Assembly (NCBI GenBank): GCA_009923685.1
Contig: RFTA01000032.1
Location: forward strand, 1 to 6,452
Length of the DNA stretch: 6,452 nucleotides
Origin: Actinomycetota bacterium
GTDB taxonomy: Bacteria > Actinomycetota > Acidimicrobiia > Acidimicrobiales > Ilumatobacteraceae
Reading direction: 5' to 3'
Below the pieces are notes generated by a model. It made no database searches. It had not been told where the DNA came from and saw nothing but the letters and a program-made list of their open reading frames with translations. Positions 1 to 5,281 of the stretch are shown here, in pieces (position 1 is the first letter of the stretch; each line of letters begins with the position of its first letter). The translations under genes and the position numbers were made by a program.

Positions 1-97
1 CACCTGTCTCACCAGTAAGTGCGGTTAGACCACCTGTCAACACAATCTCAAGTTTTTCGATTACGCCCAAATTTTCAATGCGCAACTCACTGAGCAC
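1..97 (-). CDS. recN: DNA repair ATPase RecN, N-terminal fragment
   Basis: Only the first 32 codons lie in the window; the gene runs off the left edge. They read MLSELRIENLGVIEKLEI and continue to LTGETG, the classic RecN start, ending just inside the Walker A motif (normally GETGAGKS). RecN is an SMC-like ATPase that acts at double-strand breaks and promotes RecA-dependent recombinational repair. The start is GTG at 95-97; its first base is also the last base of the nadK TAG stop, so the genes overlap by one base and are probably translationally coupled. An AGGAG sequence seven bases upstream supports this start. A recN gene directly after nadK is a common bacterial arrangement. The rest of the protein cannot be assessed. 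Confidence 0.9.
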   Translation of the reverse strand, partial: MLSELRIENLGVIEKLEIVLTGGLTALTGETG

Positions 98-966
98 TAT
101 TCGTCTCCTAAACCAAATTTTGCGCGGACAATTTGATGAAACTTTGGTTGCTGCGTGAAGCGAACAAAGTGTGCCGAACAACTGTCGGCTTCATAACTAA
201 CGACATCGCCTTGATCAAGGCTTGCGACATGGCGACCGTCGATGGCCAACTCTGCTGGCCTTGTGCCAACTACTTGCATGCTCAAAGTTTCGGTTGGCCC
301 AAGTACCAAACTTCGGTCGAACAACATGTGTGGAGAAACAGGTGTCAGCAACATCGCCTTATGCCGTGGTGAGACAACTGGCCCGCGTGCTGACATCGAA
401 TATGCAGTTGACCCAGTGGGTGTTGCAACTATTACGCCATCTGCCGAATAGCGAGCGAAAACCTCATGGTTGATAGTGACGTCGAGCCAAACAGTATGGC
501 CAGATTGCTGCCGCTCGATGACTGCCTCGTTCAGCGCTCGCCAAGTTTGGGTCTTGTTATTCGACTTCAGCGTCACGGCGAGCAACATTCGTTCGTCGAG
601 CACGATTTCGCTCTTGTTATCGCGTTTGATCCATCGCTCAAGGCGATCTTTCAAATCTTCGGGTTCGATCTCGGTTAAATACCCGAGAGTGCCCATGTTG
701 ACACCCAAAATCGGCACGGGTGCACCGCCCAAAAGTTCGACTGACCGCAATATCGTGCCGTCACCACCAAGACTGATCAGCAGGTCTGCATCTTGAGCCG
801 AACGGTCGGCACCAAATTCGCTCAATCCCAAGGCCACTGAGTCGCTCTTGATCATCCACGAATTGTGACCATTTTTATCGAGCCATTTTTTAATATCACG
901 AATGATCGGCACAACTTCGGGGCGCGTCTGGTGTGCGACAATCACAATGTTCAGCGACGAGACCAT
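97..966 (-). CDS. nadK: NAD kinase
   Basis: Phosphorylates NAD to NADP in the cytoplasm (EC 2.7.1.23), using ATP or polyphosphate, and so supplies the cell's NADP(H). The 289-residue product has the family landmarks in order: GGDGT at 67-71 (phosphate-donor loop and catalytic Asp), the NE pair at 146-147, ADG at 175-178, TPTGSTAYS at 182-190 and LTPVSPH at 207-213. Length is normal (about 280-300). The reading frame is open up to 1095, but that part lies inside tlyA in another frame. The family N-terminus (here NIVIVAHQTRPE) points to the ATG at 964-966, 19 bases after the tlyA stop. An in-frame TTG at 973-975 has GAAG eight bases upstream and is a possible alternative that would add three residues. 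The usual Gly-Gly-Pro after the TPTGSTAY loop is SARGP here, which I believe is common in actinobacterial relatives. It is the third gene of the HAD-tlyA-nadK-recN operon. Confidence 0.95.
   Translation of the reverse strand: MVSSLNIVIVAHQTRPEVVPIIRDIKKWLDKNGHNSWMIKSDSVALGLSEFGADRSAQDADLLISLGGDGTILRSVELLGGAPVPILGVNMGTLGYLTEIEPEDLKDRLERWIKRDNKSEIVLDERMLLAVTLKSNNKTQTWRALNEAVIERQQSGHTVWLDVTINHEVFARYSADGVIVATPTGSTAYSMSARGPVVSPRHKAMLLTPVSPHMLFDRSLVLGPTETLSMQVVGTRPAELAIDGRHVASLDQGDVVSYEADSCSAHFVRFTQQPKFHQIVRAKFGLGDE
105..109 (-). promoter_or_regulatory. Shine-Dalgarno sequence of recN
   Basis: AGGAG on the minus strand, seven bases before the GTG start of recN and inside the last codons of nadK. 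It is the best ribosome binding site in the window and fixes the recN start as the GTG that overlaps the nadK stop. Confidence 0.75.
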
Positions 967-985
967 TACATACAATCTATTAACT

Positions 986-1750
986 TCACGAAGCAACTCG
1001 GGCGCATTTAGCGACGAGCAGGAACTCACGATTACCGTCATGACCAAGTATTGGAGATTCAATAATGCCAGCCACATCGCATCCGTTCTGGCCAACGATT
1101 TTGACGATTTCGTCTTTAACCCGCTGATGAATGGCTGCGTCGGTGATCACGCCGGCACCACGATCAGTTTCGGCTTTTGTCGCCTCAAATTGTGGCTTGA
1201 TCAACAACACCAACACACCGTCGTCCTTGATTGCTGCTAAAACCGCCGATAAAACATCGTGCACAGATATAAACGACAGATCGATGGTCGCGACATCAAA
1301 CAGCAGTGCGAAAGTTGGGTCACCACTTATTAAAAGTCGCTTGATATCGCGAGCATTGGTATTGTCATAAACGACGACTCTTGAGTCGCTGGCGATTTTC
1401 TCGTGCAGCAAATTCTTGCCGATGTCGAGCGCGACCACTTCACGAGCGCCATGCTGCAAAGCGCAATCGGTGAACCCGCCCGTCGACGCACCAACGTCGA
1501 GCACACGTTTGTCTGCGAAATCTAAACCAAAGTGGCGAATTGCTGCCTCAAGTTTCAAGCCGCCACGACTTACATACTTTGGCGCAACGATCATTAACAA
1601 CTCGTCACTCGGCGCAACCATGAACCCATGCGAGACTGCGATCGCACCGTTGACGGTGATCTTTCGTTCGTCGATCGCTAGTTGCGCTTGCGCCTCAGTT
1701 TCAACCAGCGACCTTGCAACAAGTGCTTTATCTAAACGCACTCGCTTCAA
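986..1750 (-). CDS. tlyA: TlyA-family 16S/23S rRNA 2'-O-methyltransferase (hemolysin A family)
   Basis: TlyA uses S-adenosylmethionine to methylate ribose 2'-OH groups of cytidines in 16S and 23S rRNA. In mycobacteria loss of this activity gives capreomycin resistance. The 254-residue product has an N-terminal S4 RNA-binding domain (about 1-60, starting KRVRLDKALV), the linker and catalytic Lys in RGGLKL (63-67), SAM motif I VLDVGASTGGFTD (83-95), IDLSF (156-160), IKPQFEA (184-190) and the terminal GHDGNREFLL (236-245). The K66-D157-K185-E242 tetrad of FtsJ-type 2'-O-methyltransferases is complete, so the enzyme should be active. The start is TTG at 1748-1750, within a 4-base TTGA overlap with the stop of the HAD gene, and is supported by AGGTG seven bases upstream. 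Old 'hemolysin' labels for this family are probably misleading. Methylation targets are inferred from characterised homologues. Confidence 0.95.
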   Translation of the reverse strand: MKRVRLDKALVARSLVETEAQAQLAIDERKITVNGAIAVSHGFMVAPSDELLMIVAPKYVSRGGLKLEAAIRHFGLDFADKRVLDVGASTGGFTDCALQHGAREVVALDIGKNLLHEKIASDSRVVVYDNTNARDIKRLLISGDPTFALLFDVATIDLSFISVHDVLSAVLAAIKDDGVLVLLIKPQFEATKAETDRGAGVITDAAIHQRVKDEIVKIVGQNGCDVAGIIESPILGHDGNREFLLVAKCARVAS

Positions 1751-2577
1751 TTTGTTGCACCTAGATGCTTTGCTAAGCCCATCAGGTTTTTGACTACTAA
1801 AGCGAAATTATGTTGCATCTGCAGATGATCGGCCTCATCTTGATTTACAACGCCCGATAGTGCGAGTGCAAACTGCGCCCCAATCGTTTGAGCAAACGCG
1901 CCATCAGTTGAAAACCGATCGCCGACCATCCAACATGAACTCAAGTCATTTGTGCCAAGAATGCGTCGAACCAACTCGCCCATCGGAGCATTTGGCTTTC
2001 CTGCGACAATCGGTGAAACACCACTCGCAGTGGCGATAGCCGCCAATATCGAACCGCCACCAGGTATCACACCGCTCGATGTTGGGTATGTTGCATCATC
2101 ATTGGTGCCGATTAACGTTGCACCAGCGCGAACAGCCGCCGACGCACGCCGCATAGATTCAAAATCAAAAGTTCGATGAAAACCCACCACGACCGCATCA
2201 ATGTTCGCGTCACTGGTGAGTTGAGCGTCGGTTGACGAGCCGTCATCGGTTCGACCGGCAACGATTGCGCCGACGCTTTCGACTGCCTCGACTACGCCTG
2301 GTCCGCCCGCCACCAACACACGTTGACCTGGTTGCAACAAAGTTGCTGCTGCCCCCGAGGATGTGAGCACATCGCCAACTGCTGGTATGCCCAGTGACGC
2401 AAGTGCTTCTTCTTGCGACTGAACTTTCGCAAATGAATTATTTGTCACAAACAAAACTCTGTGACCCGCCTCACGCAATGCGGCAATCGCCTCGACCGAC
2501 CCAGCAATCGGCTCATGCGACAACCAAACCACGCCGTCTAAATCACAAAGAATTGGTGCCGCCGAAGAATTTTTCAT
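1747..2577 (-). CDS. HAD-superfamily IIA (NagD-type) phosphatase, probable sugar- or glycerol-phosphate phosphatase
   Basis: A cytoplasmic Mg-dependent phosphatase of 276 residues. HAD motifs are all present: DLDGVV at 12-17 (nucleophile D12, acid/base D14), TNNS at 45-48, the type IIA cap with TNDDATYP at 158-165, the Lys of AGKPN at 192-196, and GDRFSTD at 219-225 for Mg binding. The C2-type cap between motifs II and III identifies the NagD/phosphoglycolate/4-nitrophenyl phosphatase group. By position it matches M. tuberculosis Rv1692, described as a glycerol 3-phosphate phosphatase, but that protein is longer and has a GNAT-like C-terminal region; this one has the basic NagD length. The substrate is therefore not fixed by sequence. 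The start is ATG at 2575-2577; no Shine-Dalgarno sequence precedes it. It is the first gene of the four-gene minus-strand operon and its last four bases overlap tlyA. Confidence 0.88.
   Translation of the reverse strand: MKNSSAAPILCDLDGVVWLSHEPIAGSVEAIAALREAGHRVLFVTNNSFAKVQSQEEALASLGIPAVGDVLTSSGAAATLLQPGQRVLVAGGPGVVEAVESVGAIVAGRTDDGSSTDAQLTSDANIDAVVVGFHRTFDFESMRRASAAVRAGATLIGTNDDATYPTSSGVIPGGGSILAAIATASGVSPIVAGKPNAPMGELVRRILGTNDLSSCWMVGDRFSTDGAFAQTIGAQFALALSGVVNQDEADHLQMQHNFALVVKNLMGLAKHLGATN
1758..1762 (-). promoter_or_regulatory. Shine-Dalgarno sequence of tlyA
   Basis: AGGTG on the minus strand, seven bases before the rare TTG start of tlyA and within the last codons of the upstream HAD gene. 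It supports the TTG as the true start and suggests coupled translation across the 4-base overlap. Confidence 0.65.
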
Positions 2578-2618
2578 TGCGGGTTGCCGATTATCACTGT
2601 CTCTGCCACCCTTTCAGT
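2578..2618. promoter_or_regulatory. Divergent intergenic region with a candidate two-way promoter
   Basis: These 41 bases separate the starts of the HAD gene (minus) and the DUF1015 gene (plus). The heptamer GATTATC at 2589-2595 reads GATAATC on the other strand, so a -10-like hexamer exists in both directions: GATAAT toward the HAD gene (start of transcription expected about 2583, leader near 6 bases) and GATTAT toward DUF1015 (expected about 2601, leader near 17 bases). No good -35 is visible on the minus strand, and neither gene has a Shine-Dalgarno sequence. The region must hold, or lie just beside, the promoters because the genes diverge; the exact assignment of the boxes is inference. 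Confidence 0.4.
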
Positions 2619-3785
2619 GTGCCTCAGTTTGAACCCTTCCGCGCACTTCGCTACTCGACCAAATGCTCACTCGCCGATGTCTGTGCGGCACCCTATGACG
2701 TGCAAAGCGACGCCGACCGAGCAAAGTTCGCATCTCGAAGCCAATACAACATCGTCAACATTGACTTACCACTTGGGTCAGACCCATATTCATCGGCGGC
2801 AAAACAATTTGCGGATTGGCAGCGTACGGGCATCATTGTTCGCGATGAATTGCCGAGTTTTACTCTCTACCGAATGAACTTTGCCGACAGTACCGGCAAG
2901 CAACGCCAAACCGTTGGCGTTATTGGTGCACTGAAAATCGAACCAGAAAAATCATCTGAGGTTTTACCGCACGAACAAACCACCCCAAAGGCCAAAACCG
3001 ATCGGCTCGAGTTGACCCGCGCAACGCATGCAAATCTCTCACCAATTTGGGGTCTTTCGCTGACTAGCAACTTAACAACCGCTCTTGTCAAGCCTGGCGA
3101 GTCGCTCGGCTCGTTTACAGATGAGAACAATGTTCACCACAGCGTTGAGCGCGTCACCAACAAAGCTCGATGTGCAGTGATCAGCAAACTGATCAGTCAA
3201 AGCCCTGTTGTCATTGCTGACGGTCACCACCGTTATGCGATTAGTCGAACTTTCAGCGCCGAAGCAAAAGATCTTGGCGGTGCATCTTCTGTGCTCTGTT
3301 ACATCAATGAACTAATCGACGAACAACTCAGCGTTGCGGCGATTCATCGGCTCTATTCAGATATTGGGTTCACTGCGCTCGTTAATCAATTAGCAAAATA
3401 TTTTGAGATCACAGAATTGCAAAATATTGATGCTTCAGTTATTTCAAAAATGGATGCACAACAGCACTTAACTCTCGTATCACCCGATGGCACTGCAAAA
3501 GTTCTGAAGCCAAAACCTGAAATGTTCAACGATGTGCGCAATCTAGATAGTGCGATGCTTGAGCACGCGCTCTCTGCGCTAAACCCCACTGTCGTCTACC
3601 AGCACGGCTATCGCGAAATTGTCGAGCAACTGGCCACGGCAAAATTCACTGCGGCAGTTTTAATTCGTCCGGTCAGCGTCAGTGAAATTCAGCGCACTGC
3701 CCGCGAAGGTCTGTTGATGCCACCAAAGTCAACTTTCTTCACACCGAAACTTCAAACTGGCTTAGTTCTTCGCGACCTCAATTAG
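2619..3785 (+). CDS. DUF1015 family protein (ParB-like DGHHR motif), function unknown
   Basis: A 388-residue soluble protein with no signal peptide or membrane segment. Family landmarks: FEPFRALRY at 4-12, ADVCAAPYDV at 19-28, YNIVNIDLP at 43-51, HEQTTPKAKTDRLEL at 118-132 followed by ANLSPIWGL, ADGHHRY at 200-206, and the C-terminal MPPKSTFFTPKLQTGLV (367-383). The frame stays open upstream to 2394 across the opposite-strand HAD gene, but homology begins at VPQFEPF, so GTG at 2619-2621 is chosen; there is no Shine-Dalgarno sequence. DGHHR resembles the signature of the ParB/sulfiredoxin-like fold, a group that includes serine kinases such as SbnI and SerK, so a phosphate-transfer role is possible but unproven. 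It is the only complete plus-strand gene, sits between the TPR and HAD genes, diverges from the latter and converges on the former. Confidence 0.85.
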   Translation: MPQFEPFRALRYSTKCSLADVCAAPYDVQSDADRAKFASRSQYNIVNIDLPLGSDPYSSAAKQFADWQRTGIIVRDELPSFTLYRMNFADSTGKQRQTVGVIGALKIEPEKSSEVLPHEQTTPKAKTDRLELTRATHANLSPIWGLSLTSNLTTALVKPGESLGSFTDENNVHHSVERVTNKARCAVISKLISQSPVVIADGHHRYAISRTFSAEAKDLGGASSVLCYINELIDEQLSVAAIHRLYSDIGFTALVNQLAKYFEITELQNIDASVISKMDAQQHLTLVSPDGTAKVLKPKPEMFNDVRNLDSAMLEHALSALNPTVVYQHGYREIVEQLATAKFTAAVLIRPVSVSEIQRTAREGLLMPPKSTFFTPKLQTGLVLRDLN

Positions 3786-3816
3786 CTACGTCGGAAATCG
3801 AACCCGGTTGGTGTTG
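3786..3816. other. Convergent intergenic gap between DUF1015 and the TPR gene
   Basis: Thirty-one bases separate the two stop codons. I see no strong GC-rich hairpin followed by a T-run in either direction; the best pairing is a short AACC/GGTT palindrome and an imperfect TCGG/CCGA pairing that reaches into the TPR gene. If transcription ends here it is not through an obvious intrinsic terminator. On the minus strand the gap contains a sequence resembling a tRNA T-arm, treated as a separate observation. Confidence 0.6.
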
Positions 3817-5229
3817 CTATTCGCCGAGAGTGTTTAGGCGATCAGCGACATCGGCGAATTTTGCATCGCTGTTTTGAATCTTTGAAAACAGTCTTCGCGC
3901 GCTCGCGACATCGCCCGCACGATCATAAAGGTCTGCCAACACATACCATTCTCGAAGGTGGTGCTCTTGCACCTTGTGCGGATCACTCGAACCGTGCGTC
4001 ATCATCCGCACCGCACTTTGCAATTCGCCTTGATCAGCCAGCGCGCCCGCGGCGACGATGCGACCTTCTGCCAACAATGTGGCAGGTGGCGAGAGCAACT
4101 TCATTGACTCCCAAAGTTCGGTGACTTTTTCGTAACGGCGCAATGCGCGGTAGCAATCTGCTAGCACCGGATGATTCACAACTTCGGCAGGCTTGATGCC
4201 GCGCGCAATTTCAAGTTGATCGGCCGCATCTTGCCAGCGACCAAGTCGATACATCGACAAACCCGCGACCTCATGCACGATCGCCAGACCAACCACTTGC
4301 GACAAAAGTGGCATTGCCAACTTGCGCGCCTCAGAGTATCGATGGGCTTCGAACGCATGGAGTGCTCGCGCCAATCGCTCGATAGCGCGATCTGCAGTGG
4401 CGCCAAGTTGCTCTTTGATTTTGTTCGCATCACCTGGTTCAACATTTTTAATGCTGACAGTCATTAACCGATCGTCGTCATCATCGCGCCTAGGTGCACG
4501 ATTCGAACTGCGGCCACCACTTGGCTTACGCGTTGAGCCATCGTCTTGCCAACGCTCACGAGTGTGCTTTGCTGGCGGGTACGGGTCTTTGCCGTAACGA
4601 CGGCCACCAGTTTTTCGCTTTACGTCATCTGATCTGCGTTGTGCGTCGGTGCGAGTGTCGGGCCCGCGATCACGGTCGTCGCGGCGCGGACGGTCATCGC
4701 GGCGCGGACGGTCATCGCGGCGCGGACGATCACGGTCAAAACTGCGAGCCGCACGACGTTCGCCATCACGCGGACGAGACGGACGATCGCGATCAAAACT
4801 GCGAGCCGGACGATCTGAACTATCGCGACGCGGGCGATCACGATCATCGCGGCGCGGACGATCGCGATCAAAACTGCGAGCCGGACGATCTGAACTATCG
4901 CGACGCGGACGAGCACGATCATCGCGGCGTGCACGATATCGATCAAACGGTCTCGCTGGCCGACGCTCTCGATCGCCATCACGCGGCGCACGAGCCGGAC
5001 GGTCACGATCAAAACTGCGAGCCGGACGACGCCCACCATCATCGCGGCGCGGACGATCACGGCGGTCACCATCACGCGGCGCACGAGCCGGACGATCTCG
5101 ACGATCGCCAGCACCTGCTGGACGCGGCGGTCTACTGCCCTTTACGAATGGTTTAGCCGGACGGCCAGTTCTCTCGCTTCGATCTCTGCGAGGTCTACGC
5201 TCAGAATCAGGGTTTTCATCGCGTGGCAT
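3817..5229 (-). CDS. TPR-like protein with long Arg/Asp/Pro-rich repetitive N-terminal extension
   Basis: A 470-residue protein in two parts. Residues 1-254 are low complexity, with 84 arginines by hand count plus many Asp and Pro, and must be disordered. They contain five copies of a (P/A)AR(S/P)FDR(D/Y) motif (near 69, 91, 116, 141, 160), a tandem 25-residue repeat (101-125, 126-150) and RPRRDD three times (168-185). Residues about 270-470 are helical and TPR-like: RALHAFEAHRYSEARKLA, YRLGRWQDAADQLEIA, ADCYRALRRYEKVTELW and LADLYDRAGDVASARRLF. By position and C-terminal pattern it corresponds to M. tuberculosis Rv1691; actinobacterial relatives often carry similar basic N-terminal tails. 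The extension suggests RNA or ribosome binding, which is inference. The start is ATG at 5227-5229, with only a too-close GGTG upstream. An in-frame ATG at 4462-4464 (M256) would yield the TPR part alone. No predicted enzyme activity. Confidence 0.82.
   Translation of the reverse strand: MPRDENPDSERRPRRDRSERTGRPAKPFVKGSRPPRPAGAGDRRDRPARAPRDGDRRDRPRRDDGGRRPARSFDRDRPARAPRDGDRERRPARPFDRYRARRDDRARPRRDSSDRPARSFDRDRPRRDDRDRPRRDSSDRPARSFDRDRPSRPRDGERRAARSFDRDRPRRDDRPRRDDRPRRDDRDRGPDTRTDAQRRSDDVKRKTGGRRYGKDPYPPAKHTRERWQDDGSTRKPSGGRSSNRAPRRDDDDDRLMTVSIKNVEPGDANKIKEQLGATADRAIERLARALHAFEAHRYSEARKLAMPLLSQVVGLAIVHEVAGLSMYRLGRWQDAADQLEIARGIKPAEVVNHPVLADCYRALRRYEKVTELWESMKLLSPPATLLAEGRIVAAGALADQGELQSAVRMMTHGSSDPHKVQEHHLREWYVLADLYDRAGDVASARRLFSKIQNSDAKFADVADRLNTLGE
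4672..4725 (-). repeat. Three tandem 18-base repeats inside the TPR gene
   Basis: Units at 4672-4689, 4690-4707 and 4708-4725; the last two are identical (acggtcatcgcggcgcgg) and the first differs by one base. In the coding frame they give RPRRDD three times in a row, around residues 168-185. The unit length is a multiple of three, so changes in copy number would not shift the frame. Confidence 0.88.
4780..4929 (-). repeat. Two tandem 75-base direct repeats inside the TPR gene
   Basis: Bases 4780-4854 and 4855-4929 are identical at 73 of 75 positions; the differences are at 4834/4909 (g/a) and 4838/4913 (t/g). Each unit encodes 25 residues, RRDDR(A/D)RPRRDSSDR followed by PARSFDRDRP, so the duplication keeps the reading frame. 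Only one residue differs between the two translated units. This indicates a recent duplication by slippage or unequal recombination. Shorter matches to the segment gatcaaaactgcgagc occur near 4734 and 5006 in the same gene. Confidence 0.9.
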
Positions 5230-5281
5230 GGCACCGTGACGCTATCGCCTATTCGACCAATAAAGGCTGATGCTACGAGAT
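5230..5281 (-). other. Short spacer between the monooxygenase and TPR genes
   Basis: Fifty-two bases lie between the stop of the monooxygenase and the start of the TPR gene, both on the minus strand. A weak five-pair hairpin (CACGA and TCGTA arms) straddles the monooxygenase stop but has no T-run. TTGGTC resembles a -35 box, yet no -10 box sits at the proper distance. The two genes could be co-transcribed, or the promoter may be one I cannot recognise. Confidence 0.5.

Noticed and set aside
967..1095. Extended NAD kinase start within tlyA.
   Set aside because: The extra residues are an out-of-frame reading of tlyA's conserved C-terminus, and NAD kinases normally begin just before the NIVIVAH strand.
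2394..2618. N-terminal extension of DUF1015 overlapping the start of the HAD gene.
   Set aside because: It is antisense to well-conserved HAD motifs, has no family similarity, and the DUF1015 homology begins exactly at the GTG at 2619.
3786..3880. Complete tRNA gene on the minus strand around the T-arm-like sequence.
   Set aside because: No matching 5' acceptor strand, D-arm or anticodon arm is found at the right distance, and it would overlap the end of the TPR gene.
4672..4929. CRISPR-like array.
   Set aside because: The repeats are directly adjacent without unique spacers and encode in-frame protein repeats.
4494..5239. Long open frames on the plus strand across the repeat region (acidic His/Asp-rich and Arg/Ser-rich products), and a hydrophobic Val-rich one on the minus strand.
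   Set aside because: They arise because the repeats are GC-rich, multiples of three and free of stop codons in several frames. The frame that joins the TPR domain is the only one with recognisable downstream protein, and the others have no start context or homology.
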